Positions 42,045 through 51,394 are shown, counted from the stretch's first letter. The stretch is DNA of 64,000 nt from Streptomyces parvulus (GCF_014648855.1 NZ_BMRX01000015.1:161155-225154); one strand, 5' to 3'. Program-made: numbers and translations. The notes: a model not told the origin generated them from the letters alone.

Positions 42045-43670
42045 CTAGCCCCGGGCCGCCCGGATCTCGCGACCGCGCCAACGCCGGCGCAGCCAGCGGT
42101 CGTGGCTGGCGACCACGATCGCACCGGGACCGGTGGCCAGCGCGTCCTCCAGTTCGTCGCACAGCCCGGGGGAGAGGTGGTTGGTCGGCTCGTCCAGCAG
42201 GAGCAACTGGGGTGGACGGGCGACGAGCAGGGCCAGCGCCAGCCGGCGTCGCTGGCCCACCGAGAGCCGCCCGACCGGTCTGTCCAGGTCGGCCTCGTGC
42301 AGCAGGCCCAGCGAAACCAGGGGCACCTTCTCCGCCCGGGCGGCGCCCACCGCCGTTTCGTACGTGTCCCGGGCCGTGCGCTCGGGGCGTTCGAAGACGC
42401 TGTCCTGGGTGAGCATCGCAACCGACAGACCGCGCCGCCTGCGCACCTCGCCCTCCGTGACCGCCAGCCGTCCGGAGAGCACGGCCAACAGCGTCGACTT
42501 GCCCGTTCCGTTGCCGCCCGTGACCAGCAGCCGATCGGTGGCGGCCACCTCCAGTGCGTCCAGCGCCAGCCGCCCCGGCACTCGTACGCCGCGCAGTGCG
42601 ATCAGTGACCGCGGGCCCTCGTCCACCGGTGCCGCCAGGTCGCCGGCCGCGAACCGGAGGGGGCGCGGCGGCTCGCCGACCTGGAGGCGCTCCAGTTCCT
42701 CCAGCCGCCGGGTGGCGTCGCGCACCCGGCGGGAGATCGCCCCCTGGACCCGGCCCGCCCGGTGGCCGTAGCCCATCTTCTCGTTGTCGGTGCGCCCCCG
42801 GTCCGGGGCCACGCGGTGCGCGGTCACCCCCGCCGAGATGCGCAGCTGCGCCATCCTCTCCTGCTCCTCGGCGTACCGCCGTTCCCAGCGTTCCCGCTCG
42901 GCGCGCTTCTCGGACAGGTAGGCGCTGTAGTTGCCGCCGTAGCGGACCGCGCCCTCCACGGCTGGGTCGAGGTCGATCAGGTCGGTGCAGACGGCGTCGA
43001 GGAACACCCTGTCGTGGCTGGCGAAAACCACGGCCCCGGGCATCGAGCGGATCTGTTCCTCCAGGAACGCGGCGGCACCGTCGTCGAGGTGGTTGGTCGG
43101 CTCGTCCAGGAGCAGCGCCGAGGGCCGCCGGACGAGCAGCGCGGCCAGGGCGAGCCGCCCGCGCTGCCCGCCGGAGAGCGAGCCGAGCGTGCGGGCGTGG
43201 TCCACCGCACCGAGACCCAGACCGCCCATCACCAGGGCGGCGCGGCGGTCGGCGTCCCAGGACTCCCGGTCCTGGGCCCGTTCCAGGCGCTCGCCGTAGG
43301 CGTCCAGGACGCCTCGGTGGCCGGGGTCGTCCTCGGGGACGCGGGCGAGTTCCCCGCCCAGCCGGTCCAGTTCGGCGAGGTCCTCCCGGGCCTCGCGCAG
43401 CGCCTCGTCCAGAACGGCCGCGACGGTGGTGCCGGTGTCGAAAGGCATCTCCTGGTGCAGGAAGCCGAGGTCGGCGGGGCGGGTGACGCTGCCCCCGTCG
43501 GGTTCGTCCTCGCCGGCGAGCACCCGCAGCAGGGTGGACTTGCCGGCACCGTTCTCCCCGATCAGACCGATGCGGTGACCGGGGGAGGCAGTGAGTGAGA
43601 CACCGTCGAGGACAGGGCGTCCGCCCAGGACGCGGATCAGGTCGTGGGCGAGAAGGGCGGGCTGTGGCAT
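42045..43670 (-). CDS. ABC-F family ATPase (ribosome-associated)
   Basis: This 541-residue soluble twin-cassette ATPase has no membrane segments. The cassettes carry Walker A GENGAGKSTLLRV and GGNGTGKSTLLAV, signatures LSGGQRGRLA and LSVGQRRRLA, and Walker B LLLDEPTNHLDD and LLLDEPTNHLSP. The linker (about 230-320) is helical and highly charged, the ABC-F feature that reaches into the ribosome. ABC-F proteins either tune translation or displace antibiotics from the peptidyl-transferase centre. It lies 79 bases downstream of a second ABC-F gene, probably in one operon. Confidence 0.92.
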   Translation of the reverse strand: MPQPALLAHDLIRVLGGRPVLDGVSLTASPGHRIGLIGENGAGKSTLLRVLAGEDEPDGGSVTRPADLGFLHQEMPFDTGTTVAAVLDEALREAREDLAELDRLGGELARVPEDDPGHRGVLDAYGERLERAQDRESWDADRRAALVMGGLGLGAVDHARTLGSLSGGQRGRLALAALLVRRPSALLLDEPTNHLDDGAAAFLEEQIRSMPGAVVFASHDRVFLDAVCTDLIDLDPAVEGAVRYGGNYSAYLSEKRAERERWERRYAEEQERMAQLRISAGVTAHRVAPDRGRTDNEKMGYGHRAGRVQGAISRRVRDATRRLEELERLQVGEPPRPLRFAAGDLAAPVDEGPRSLIALRGVRVPGRLALDALEVAATDRLLVTGGNGTGKSTLLAVLSGRLAVTEGEVRRRRGLSVAMLTQDSVFERPERTARDTYETAVGAARAEKVPLVSLGLLHEADLDRPVGRLSVGQRRRLALALLVARPPQLLLLDEPTNHLSPGLCDELEDALATGPGAIVVASHDRWLRRRWRGREIRAARG

Positions 43671-43749
43671 GGGGTGGTCCGTTCTGCGTGATCGGTGGTC
43701 GGCCCGCCGGGCCGAGGGCCTCGGACGCGGGCCACGTCACACGTACGGC

Positions 43750-45384
43750 TCACACCACCGGGGCTCCCGCTTCCGTCAGGGTCCCGTCGGCCAGCCGCAG
43801 GCGACGGCTGATCCCGATCCCGGCGAGGAACCGCTCGTCGTGGCTGACCACCAGGAAGGCACCCTGATACGAGTCGAGCGCGCTCTCCAACTGGCCCGCG
43901 CCGACGAGGTCGAGGTTGTTGGTGGGCTCGTCGAGCAGCAGCAGATGGGGCGCCGGATCCGCACACAGCACGCAGGCCAGGGTGGCGCGCAGCCGCTCAC
44001 CTCCGGAAAGGACACCGACCGGCAGATGCGCGCCCGGCCCCCGGAAGAGGAACCTGGCGAGCAGGTTCATCCGCTCCGCCTCGGGCCGCTCCGGGGCGAA
44101 CCCGGCGAAGTTCTCCGCCACCGTACGGCCCGGGTCCAGCAGGTCGAGACGCTGCGAAAGGTAGGCGATCCGCCCGTCGTGGCGCCGGATCTCGCCGCTG
44201 TCCGGCTGGAGGGAGCCGGTGATCAGCCGCAGCAAAAGGGTCTTCCCGGCACCGTTGGGGCCGGTCAGGGCGATGCGCTCGGGGCCCCGCACGGTCAGGT
44301 CGACGCCGTTCCCGGCGAAGACCTCCACGTCGTCGAGCCGCACCCGCATACCCGTGCCCTGGAACAGAGTCCGCCCCGCGGGCACCTGGGTGTCGGGCAG
44401 TTGCAGGGCGAGCTTGACCTCCTCACGCACCGCACGGCCGGCCTCGTCCAAGCGGGCCCTGGCCTCGCTGACCCGCGCCGCGTGCATCGTGCCGGCTCTG
44501 CCCGCGGCCTCCTGCGCGCCCCGCTTCATGTTCCCGGCGAAGATCCGCGGAAGGCCGGCGTTCTTCAGGTTCCGCTGGGCGTTGCCGGCGCGGCGCTCGG
44601 CGCGTTCGCGGGCCTGCCGCATCTCCCGCTTCTCGCGCCGGAGTTCCTGCTCGGCGCTGCGGACGTTCTTCTCGGCGACCTCCTGCTCGGCGACCACGGC
44701 CGCCTCGTAGGCGGTGAAGTCGCCCCCGTAGAGGCGCAGGTGGTCGCTGCCGAGTTCCGCGATGCGTTCCATCCGGTCGAGGAGGGCGCGGTCGTGACTG
44801 ACCAGGAGCAGGCAACCGGTGAAGTCCGACAGCACGTCGTACAACTTGTGCCGGGCCTCCGCGTCGAGGTTGTTGGTGGGCTCGTCGAGGAGGAGGACGT
44901 CGGGCCGCTTGAGCAGTTGGGCGGCGAGGCCGAGGGAGACGGCCTGGCCGCCGCTGAGCGTGGCGAGGCTGCGGTCCAGTGCGAGGCCGGCCAGGCCGAG
45001 CCGGTCGAGCTGTGCGCGGCTGCGCTCCTCGACGTCCCAGTCGTCGCCGATGGTGGCGAAGTGCTTCTCGTCGACGTCACCGGACTCCACGGCGTCCAGC
45101 GCGCGGATCTTGTCGGCGACACCGAGCACTTCGGCGACCGTGAGGTCCACCGACAGCGGCAGACTCTGCGGGAGGTGTCCGAGGGTGCCGCTGACGGACA
45201 CCGAGCCGGCCAGTGGCCGGAGTTCACCGGCGATCAGCTTGAGCAGGGTGGACTTGCCGGAACCGTTCGGGGCGACGAGGCCGGTGCGTCCGGGCGGCAC
45301 GGTGAAGGACAGGTCGTCGAAGACCTGGGTGTCGTCGGGCCAGGCGAAGGAGAGGTTCGAACAGACGATGGCGGCGTCGGACAT
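43750..45384 (-). CDS. ABC-F family ATPase, first gene of tandem pair
   Basis: This 544-residue twin-cassette ABC-F protein has Walker A APNGSGKSTLLKL and TGPNGAGKTLLLRL, signatures LSGGQAVSLG and LSGGERLRAT, and two LLLDEPTNNLD motifs. The linker (about 225-330) is long and coiled, with KREMRQARERAERRAGNAQR. Antibiotic-resistance ABC-F genes are often induced by ribosome stalling in a leader peptide. Just such a short frame with a strong ribosome site lies about 136 bases upstream. The start is ATG 45384; the AGAGG ribosome site can fold with CCTCT. Confidence 0.92.
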   Translation of the reverse strand: MSDAAIVCSNLSFAWPDDTQVFDDLSFTVPPGRTGLVAPNGSGKSTLLKLIAGELRPLAGSVSVSGTLGHLPQSLPLSVDLTVAEVLGVADKIRALDAVESGDVDEKHFATIGDDWDVEERSRAQLDRLGLAGLALDRSLATLSGGQAVSLGLAAQLLKRPDVLLLDEPTNNLDAEARHKLYDVLSDFTGCLLLVSHDRALLDRMERIAELGSDHLRLYGGDFTAYEAAVVAEQEVAEKNVRSAEQELRREKREMRQARERAERRAGNAQRNLKNAGLPRIFAGNMKRGAQEAAGRAGTMHAARVSEARARLDEAGRAVREEVKLALQLPDTQVPAGRTLFQGTGMRVRLDDVEVFAGNGVDLTVRGPERIALTGPNGAGKTLLLRLITGSLQPDSGEIRRHDGRIAYLSQRLDLLDPGRTVAENFAGFAPERPEAERMNLLARFLFRGPGAHLPVGVLSGGERLRATLACVLCADPAPHLLLLDEPTNNLDLVGAGQLESALDSYQGAFLVVSHDERFLAGIGISRRLRLADGTLTEAGAPVV

Positions 45385-45409
45385 GAAGAGGAGACCTCTG
45401 AGGAAATGA

Positions 45410-45528
45410 GGGCAGAGCGTTGTCCCCTGCCCTGGGCAGACGTGGGGAAGGAGGTACGACGAGACGGGCCACCTCGGCAGCGCTCCGCGGCGCCGGCCGG
45501 TGGCCGTCAGATCCGGATCTCATCCGGA
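45410..45528 (-). promoter_or_regulatory. Attenuator-like leader of the ABC-F operon
   Basis: In the transcript, the segments CTGCCC (45439-45434), GGGCAG (45432-45427) and CTGCCC (45415-45410) are arranged so that the middle one can pair with either flank, giving mutually exclusive hairpins. Further upstream TCCGGAT-GAG-ATCCGGA (45528-45512) is a perfect 7-bp hairpin overlapping the end of the leader frame. Confidence 0.5.
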
Positions 45529-45549
45529 GATGTCGTCGTCACCCACCAC
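45520..45549 (-). CDS. Candidate nine-residue leader peptide upstream of ABC-F genes
   Basis: GTG 45549 begins a nine-codon frame (VVGDDDISG, first residue read as Met) ending TGA at 45520. A GAGGAG ribosome site lies eight bases before the start, better than many true genes in this window. The stop lies inside a perfect hairpin. The combination suggests a ribosome-stalling leader for antibiotic-induced expression of the ABC-F pair. It is too short for homology support. Confidence 0.5.
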   Translation of the reverse strand: MVGDDDISG

Positions 45550-45668
45550 GTCTGTAACTCCTCGATCGACGGTCTACGCGGCTGCCGAGGATAACAGGCA
45601 CGGTCGTCCCGGTGGCGACACCGTCCGGGGCGAGCCCGTTCCCGCCCTCCCTTCGACCTCACCGCTCC

Positions 45669-47804
45669 TTACGGCACGTCGCGTCGGCGGGGCGCCGGAC
45701 GCCCCGCGCCGGTCGCGGTGGCGAGGTCCCCGGCGAGGGCCTGCAGCCACACCTCCAGATCGACCAGCAGGGACCGCGCCCCGGGCGACGTCGCGGACCG
45801 GAGGACCGGGGACAGCGGTGCGATCCGCAACGTGACCCCCGGCGAAGGGAGATCCGCCGCCCTCAGCGCGGCGGCCGCCACCTGCTGCCCGGCCGTCTCC
45901 ACCCACCGGCGGGCGTCCGGCGAAAGGCCCGGCGCACCCAGCGCGGGCGGCAGCCAGTAGGCGCCGGAGAGCACGCGCGAACCGTAGTTGAGGGCGGCGA
46001 GCCAGTCCGGACCGTCGTCGTCCGACCGAAGGGCGGCCTCCGTACGGAACTGGGCGTACGCCGCCTCCGCGATGCGAAGCCGGTGCAGGGCGGGCCACAG
46101 GGAGCCGGACGTGGGCCGCTCCGCGGTGTCCGCCTCCGGCTCCGCGCGCCGGCCCGTCACGGCGTCCGCGGTGTCCAGCACCACGGGTGCGGTGGCCCGC
46201 AGCAACGCCGCCACACTGCGCCGCATCTCGGTGCGCGCCCCGGCCGGCCACGCGAGGAGCCCGCACACCAGCCCGATCCCGCTGCCGGTCAGCACGTCCA
46301 CCAGCCGCGCCTCCTCCAGCCGCCACGTCACCGGGGCGATCTGGGCGAACGCCGTCGACACCACCAGCGTGAACAGCCCCTGCGCCCACGCCGGCCCGCC
46401 GACGGGCCCCACCGAGAAGGCGATCACCATCATCGGCACCAGCAGACCGGCGTATACCGCGGTCGCGTCACCCGCCCCGATGATGAGCGCGCCGGCGACC
46501 ACGGCACCGACCAGCGTGCCCGCGGCGGCCGACCGCACGGCCGACCAGGTGCCGACCGCCGTCGTCCGCGCCAGGGTGAGGACGCTCAGCAGCACCCAGA
46601 AGCCGTGCGACAGGTCCAGCGACCCGGCCACCAGACGGGCCAGCGCGAGCCCCAGCGCCGTACGGACGGCGTTCTGGAACACGACCGAGCGCGGCGTGAG
46701 ATTGCCGCGGACCCGCACGAACCAGAGCCGCACCGCCGGCACCCGCGCATACCAGAACTGCTCGTGCGGCAGCCCGGGTACGGCCCGGTCGCCGCCCGTC
46801 GCGAGGCCCGCGGCGGTACGCACCGTCACCGCCGAAGCCGCCACGGTCAGCAGCGTCGACCTACGTCGCAGGAGCGCGTAGGGAGGAACCCCGCGGCCCT
46901 CCGGTTCCCCGGCCCGCTCGTCCAGGAACCGGGCCGTCATCTCCTCGAGGAACTCGGTGCCACGGGCGGAACGGCCACCCCGCAGCACGCCCGCCGCGTC
47001 GGAGCACGCCGCCGCGACGCCGTGCAGCAGGGCCTGTGAGGCGGTGTCGGCGGGAGCGGGTGGGAGTCCACCGAGCGAGGCCAGCTGGTCCAGCAGCCTG
47101 CGCGCCGCCGACCCCGCCTGGGCCAGCGCCCGGTCGGTCCGTCCGGCGCCGGTCGGCCGGCACCCGTGGGGCTGCCGCGAGAACCGCAGCTCCCGGCCGG
47201 TCGTCCGCAGCCGGTCGGCCGTCCGGCCGTCGACCGACTCGGCCCGCAGCAGGAGCCTCGCCGTGTGCGCCGCCAGGTCGAGGGCGTCGGCGACCCGTTC
47301 GGTGTACAACGGCCGCCGCGGCGCCGGGAACAGCAGCAGCTCGCCCAGCAGCAGCGCTGCCGCACCCAGCAGCAGGCCCAGCAGCCGCTCGGGCAGGGTG
47401 GTGGGGGCGTAGGGCGGGAAGCAGGCCAGGATGTAGCAGAGCTGCAGCCCGGGTACGACGCTCGCCAGCCGCGGGGTGCAGGCCGCGCCGAACGTCAGGA
47501 CGAGGGCGACGACGAGCATCCCGGCGGCCGCCGCCCACGTCGTCACCGCGAGCGCGGTACCGAGCGCGATCAGCGCGGCGGCGGCCGGCGCGGCGCGCAG
47601 GACACTGCCGGCCCGGTGCTGCCCCGAGCCCGGGAGCGGAGACAGGACGCCGAAGGCGATGGGGGTGAAGAGGGCGTACAGCGCGACGACCGGCCGGTCC
47701 ATGAGGTACGCCGCCGGGTAGAAGCCGACGGCCGCGGCGAGCGCCACCCGCACCGCCCGCCCGCCCCCGCCGAACGACTCGGTGAGCGACGGCAGTCTCG
47801 GCAT
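45669..47804 (-). CDS. FUSC-family membrane exporter, two-module
   Basis: This 711-residue protein has two blocks of about five to six membrane helices (about 10-150 and 370-510), each followed by a long cytoplasmic helical region, the fusaric-acid-resistance/ArAE layout. The second block carries the FUSC signature around SHGFWVLLSVLTLARTTAVG. It probably exports aromatic acids or similar compounds. GGGAGGGG precedes ATG 47804. It lies next to a second FUSC-like gene and the ABC-F pair, suggesting a drug-handling neighbourhood. Confidence 0.88.
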   Translation of the reverse strand: MPRLPSLTESFGGGGRAVRVALAAAVGFYPAAYLMDRPVVALYALFTPIAFGVLSPLPGSGQHRAGSVLRAAPAAAALIALGTALAVTTWAAAAGMLVVALVLTFGAACTPRLASVVPGLQLCYILACFPPYAPTTLPERLLGLLLGAAALLLGELLLFPAPRRPLYTERVADALDLAAHTARLLLRAESVDGRTADRLRTTGRELRFSRQPHGCRPTGAGRTDRALAQAGSAARRLLDQLASLGGLPPAPADTASQALLHGVAAACSDAAGVLRGGRSARGTEFLEEMTARFLDERAGEPEGRGVPPYALLRRRSTLLTVAASAVTVRTAAGLATGGDRAVPGLPHEQFWYARVPAVRLWFVRVRGNLTPRSVVFQNAVRTALGLALARLVAGSLDLSHGFWVLLSVLTLARTTAVGTWSAVRSAAAGTLVGAVVAGALIIGAGDATAVYAGLLVPMMVIAFSVGPVGGPAWAQGLFTLVVSTAFAQIAPVTWRLEEARLVDVLTGSGIGLVCGLLAWPAGARTEMRRSVAALLRATAPVVLDTADAVTGRRAEPEADTAERPTSGSLWPALHRLRIAEAAYAQFRTEAALRSDDDGPDWLAALNYGSRVLSGAYWLPPALGAPGLSPDARRWVETAGQQVAAAALRAADLPSPGVTLRIAPLSPVLRSATSPGARSLLVDLEVWLQALAGDLATATGAGRPAPRRRDVP

Positions 47805-47961
47805 CGCCACCCCTCCCCGGCCTGGCCGCAGGCACCGGCTCCTCGAAGACAAAGTCCCGCGGACGCCACATCATGCCGAGCGCCCGCACCGGGCGGGGGC
47901 CGCCGCACCCGGGAGGCCCGGGACCCTCGCCCGACCGGCGCATCGGGCACGGGCGCCCCTG

Positions 47962-49122
47962 TCACTCGTCGGCGGTGGTCTTGAGGACGTCGCAGGTGTT
48001 CTGGAACTCCTCCATGAGCCGGGTGGCCTCGACGACGAGGACTCCGTAGGGGCGGGAGGCGTCCGACAGGGGGAGCGAGTCGTCGTGCGCCGCCGTGAGC
48101 ACGTTCTGCAGGGCGTCCTGGGAGAGCGTGGCCAGGTGGCACATCTCCTCGGCCTGCTCGGTGAGGCTGTCGGCCTCGAGGGACGCCATGATGTGGGCGA
48201 TGTCGCGCAGGCTGCTCGCGAAATCCGCGTACGCGCGCAGGGTCGGGGCGTAGGTGTAGGTGTTCTCCGTCTCGCGCCAGCGCCCCAGGCTGCGGGTGAG
48301 GGAGCCCAGCTGGTAGACCGCGCGCTCCAGGGCGTCGACGCTCTGCTGATAGCGCCCGAACGTCAGGTAGCGGCGGTGGGCGGGCAGCAGGCGGCGCGGG
48401 TTGAAGGGGAGGCTGTTCTCCGCGGTGGCGAGCCCCGCCCGCGCCTGCCCGACCGCGCGCTGCGCGCTTTCGCCGGCGGCACGCCACTGCTTGGCCCGTT
48501 CCGCGTCCACGTCGCCCGTGCACAGGCCGTCGGCCATGTCGTCCAGCAGGCTTTCGATCTCGGCGGCCAGGACCTGGAGACCGTGCTCGGCACCTCGGTA
48601 CCGCAGCGGCGGCGCGATGGTCAGGTTCACGAGGAGGCCGACACCGCATCCGACGAGGACGAGCAGGACGATCTGTCCCAGCTCGATCACTCGCTCGCCG
48701 GTGCCGGACGCGGCGGCGTACGTGGAGAAGGCGAAGAAGGCCGCGGTGGCGACCTGGGAGCGCTGCTCACCGAGGGCGGGCCACCGTCCGACGGTGAGGG
48801 CGATCACGGCGACCAGGACGAACGCGATGAGGTCGGGTCCGGCGACGAACCCGACGGCCGCCTGCACGGCCACCCCCACGGTGACCGCGGCGGTGTAGCG
48901 CAGCGCCTGCCACACGGACTGGTAGATCGTCGCATTCATGATCAGTACGGCGGAGAACGGCGCGAACGCCGGTGAGGCGGCGTGCAGGACGTCCTGCGCC
49001 AACCACCACGCCAGCGTCGCCGCCAGCGCGCTCTTTCCCACCAGGAGCGCCGTGTTCCGCTCGTGCCCCGGCGCATCCCACGCCCTGCGCAGCCATGCCC
49101 TGCAGCCTCGCACCCATTCCAC
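47962..49122 (-). CDS. Aromatic acid exporter/FUSC-like membrane protein
   Basis: This protein of about 386 residues has six membrane helices in the first 190 residues (LVGKSALAATLAWWLAQDVL, AFAPFSAVLIMNATIYQSVW, IELGQIVLLVLVGCGVGLLV). A C-terminal helical cytoplasmic domain follows. It has the half-size layout of ArAE/FUSC exporters that act as dimers. The start is uncertain: GTG 49122, GTG 49137 and GTG 49176 are in frame and none has a strong ribosome site. It lies 157 bases upstream of the larger FUSC gene, same strand. Confidence 0.82.
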   Translation of the reverse strand: MEWVRGCRAWLRRAWDAPGHERNTALLVGKSALAATLAWWLAQDVLHAASPAFAPFSAVLIMNATIYQSVWQALRYTAAVTVGVAVQAAVGFVAGPDLIAFVLVAVIALTVGRWPALGEQRSQVATAAFFAFSTYAAASGTGERVIELGQIVLLVLVGCGVGLLVNLTIAPPLRYRGAEHGLQVLAAEIESLLDDMADGLCTGDVDAERAKQWRAAGESAQRAVGQARAGLATAENSLPFNPRRLLPAHRRYLTFGRYQQSVDALERAVYQLGSLTRSLGRWRETENTYTYAPTLRAYADFASSLRDIAHIMASLEADSLTEQAEEMCHLATLSQDALQNVLTAAHDDSLPLSDASRPYGVLVVEATRLMEEFQNTCDVLKTTADE

Positions 49123-49292
49123 TGTCGTGCCCCGAACTCCCACTCGCTGTTCTCGTACGGCGGGGCAGGTACCCACCCCAGGTCAGATATGTAGGAGAGC
49201 GAAGCACTGATTGCGGCGGTGTCCACGCCACCGAGGGGGTGTGTCACCGGGGACGCGGTGGTGGTCGTGGCATTCCGGGGGCGCGGGGCGGG

Positions 49293-50693
49293 TCAGGTGA
49301 GGGGTTGCCAGTGACGGTCGAGGGTGTCGTACGTGTACCGGGGCAGGTCTTCGACGGAGCTGGTGCGGAAGGGGCGGCCGCCGTCGTCGACGCGCAGGGT
49401 GCCGGTGCGGCCCTGGGAGGACCAGTCGAGTTCGAGGTACCACTGGCAGTCGCAGGTGCGGGTGGCGGCGGTGACGTGGAGCACCTCCGGGTCGGTGGCC
49501 GAGACCCGGTAGGGCATCCGCACGGCCGGTATCGGCGTACCGGCGTCGTTCCCCGCGACGGCGCGGGCCAGCGGCCGGTCCTTGTCCAGGTCCACGGCGA
49601 AGGCCCGGGGCGTGAGGGACCCGCCGCAGCCCTGGTCCATGGCGTACGCGTTGCCGCCGGCGGGCGCGCTGCGTCCGACGACGCGAACGCGCAGCGCTTC
49701 GAGCACGACCGCGGTGTCGCTGAGTCCTTGCACGGTCAGCTGCACGAGTGTTTCGCCGCCGTGTACCGCGTTCTGCGTCGCCGCCCAGGGCGCGGCGTCC
49801 TGCGGCGCGGGGGGAGGAGGCACCCGGCCGGGCGGCTGGGCGATGACGTAGTCGTGGCCGCAGCCGAATTTCCAGGCGTGGGAGTTCACGGACCAGGTCA
49901 GTGGGGAGCGGGCGGGCCGCTCGCCGTCGACGGCGGCGGACGCCGCGTCGGACGGGGCGGTGGCCCGCGACTTCCGGGGTGCGGGCGCCTGTGCAGACCG
50001 GGCGTCGGCGGGCGTGCGGCTCGGACCGGTCGAGGCGCGCGGCCGCTCGGACACCTCGGACTTAGTCTTCGTCTTCGCCGTGCCGGAGGCGGCCGGACCG
50101 GCCGCGGCCGGGGTGCCGGCGGGTGACCGCTGCCCGTCCGGGAGCGCGGACAGAGCCGCGAGCGTCGCGAGTACGGTGCAGGCACACGCGAGTCCGGCGG
50201 CGGGGCGTCTACGGCGGTACCAGGGCCTGCGCGGCTGGGAGACCGCCCCGGGCTGCGGCGGCACGGGATCCGGCCCCCCGCCCTCCTCCTCGGGACCCGG
50301 CTCGCCGACGTCAGTCACCGCCGTGCCCGCACCGCCTGCCGCCTCGTCCCCGGCATCCACCGCCGACTCGCCCATGTCGCCGGTCTTCGTTGTCCTGCCC
50401 GCGCGGGGCTGGTGGCGTGCCGCGACGGCCTGGAGCCAGCAGCGGTGAAGTTCGAGGCGCTGCGCGGGTGTTGCCCCGCACAGCGCCGCGAGACGTTCGA
50501 CGGGCGCGAAGTCGAGCGGTACGGCCTCGCCGGTGCAGTAGCGGTGCAGCGTCGAGGGGTTCATGCCCAGCCGGCGGGCGAGTGAGCCGTAGCTGCGGTC
50601 GGTGCGTTCCTTGAGCGCCCGCAGCAGCGCCGCGAACCGCGCGACCTCGACGTCACCTTCGCCGCCGCTCTGTGCCGGCACAGCTTCCCCCAT
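49293..50693 (-). CDS. Membrane-anchored XRE-type helix-turn-helix protein
   Basis: This 466-residue protein has an N-terminal HTH (SYGSLARRLGMNPSTLHRYC, about residues 32-51) and a charged Pro-rich linker. One membrane helix follows (about 160-178, GLACACTVLATLAALSAL), then a disordered region and a C-terminal extracytoplasmic domain of about 200 residues with four cysteines (FGCGHD, QGCGGS, RTCDCQW). It could carry an outside signal directly to DNA. GGAGGGACGAGG precedes ATG 50693. The family is widespread in Streptomyces and uncharacterised. Confidence 0.82.
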   Translation of the reverse strand: MGEAVPAQSGGEGDVEVARFAALLRALKERTDRSYGSLARRLGMNPSTLHRYCTGEAVPLDFAPVERLAALCGATPAQRLELHRCWLQAVAARHQPRAGRTTKTGDMGESAVDAGDEAAGGAGTAVTDVGEPGPEEEGGGPDPVPPQPGAVSQPRRPWYRRRRPAAGLACACTVLATLAALSALPDGQRSPAGTPAAAGPAASGTAKTKTKSEVSERPRASTGPSRTPADARSAQAPAPRKSRATAPSDAASAAVDGERPARSPLTWSVNSHAWKFGCGHDYVIAQPPGRVPPPPAPQDAAPWAATQNAVHGGETLVQLTVQGLSDTAVVLEALRVRVVGRSAPAGGNAYAMDQGCGGSLTPRAFAVDLDKDRPLARAVAGNDAGTPIPAVRMPYRVSATDPEVLHVTAATRTCDCQWYLELDWSSQGRTGTLRVDDGGRPFRTSSVEDLPRYTYDTLDRHWQPLT

Positions 50694-51133
50694 CCTCGTC
50701 CCTCCCCGACTCCGGGCCGGGGAGGGTGCCCCAGGCTCTCCTTTTATGTGCACGTCACGGGGGCGGGGTTGGTTCCACCGATGCTCATCCGGGCTTACGT
50801 CCTCCGCTGACGCCGCCCACAGTCCGCATGGCGCGCAGCCACCGGCCGCCCTGGTCGGCCCTTGTGGGTTTCCTACTGTGAGGTGCATCTACCAGGGTCT
50901 CGAGGCATGAAGTAATGGCAGGGACGTAAGGACGATCGCCGCAGCGCGGCGCCCGCATCCCGAGGCGACCGCGGCCGCGTTATGCGCCGCGTCGCTGCGA
51001 ACGCCCGGACACGGCGAGCTTCATGGCTTGGCCCCTGCATCGACGGGGGCATGACTGACCCACTTCGACGGCTCACTGGCCGCCACGGTGGGGTCGCTGC
51101 CAGGGGCGGCGCGCCGATGGGAAGGAGAACGGA
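50694..51133. other. Intergenic region without recognisable gene
   Basis: This 440-base gap separates the XRE gene from the HU-like gene. I see no tRNA-like fold, long repeat or frame with homology. It should hold the promoters of both divergent genes; no strong -35/-10 pair stands out. Confidence 0.5.
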
Positions 51134-51394
51134 GTGGACAAAGCCCGACTGATTGAGGCAACCGCACATCGTGCTGCCCCCGAGGGAGGCCGAAGCCTCA
51201 CCGTCGAGGACGTGGAACGCGTCTGCGATGCCCTGTTCGGCACCGTCGAACGGCCAGGTGTGATCGCCGAGGCTCTCGAACAGGACGAGAAGGTGATTCT
51301 GGGCAGCTTCGGAGGGTTCCGCAGGGACGACCGCGACGCGGCGTTCGACCCGGGCACCGCGCTCACCGAGTACCTGCGCGGCGAGACGCGCTGA
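51134..51394 (+). CDS. HU-like DNA-binding protein, shortened
   Basis: This 86-residue protein matches the N-terminal half of HU: MDKARLIEATAHRA, LTVEDVERVCDALFGTVERP and VILGSFGGFRRDDRD. After the first beta strand it ends with AAFDPGTALTEYLRGETR and lacks most of the DNA-embracing arm of normal (about 93-95 residue) HU. It may bind DNA weakly or heterodimerise with the chromosomal HU proteins. GTG 51134 follows AAGGAGA. Confidence 0.78.
   Translation: MDKARLIEATAHRAAPEGGRSLTVEDVERVCDALFGTVERPGVIAEALEQDEKVILGSFGGFRRDDRDAAFDPGTALTEYLRGETR

Noticed and set aside
39937..43740. A 1267-codon leftward open frame
   Set aside because: It crosses several real genes on both strands, including the SpoIIE phosphatase and MarR genes, and shows no domain.
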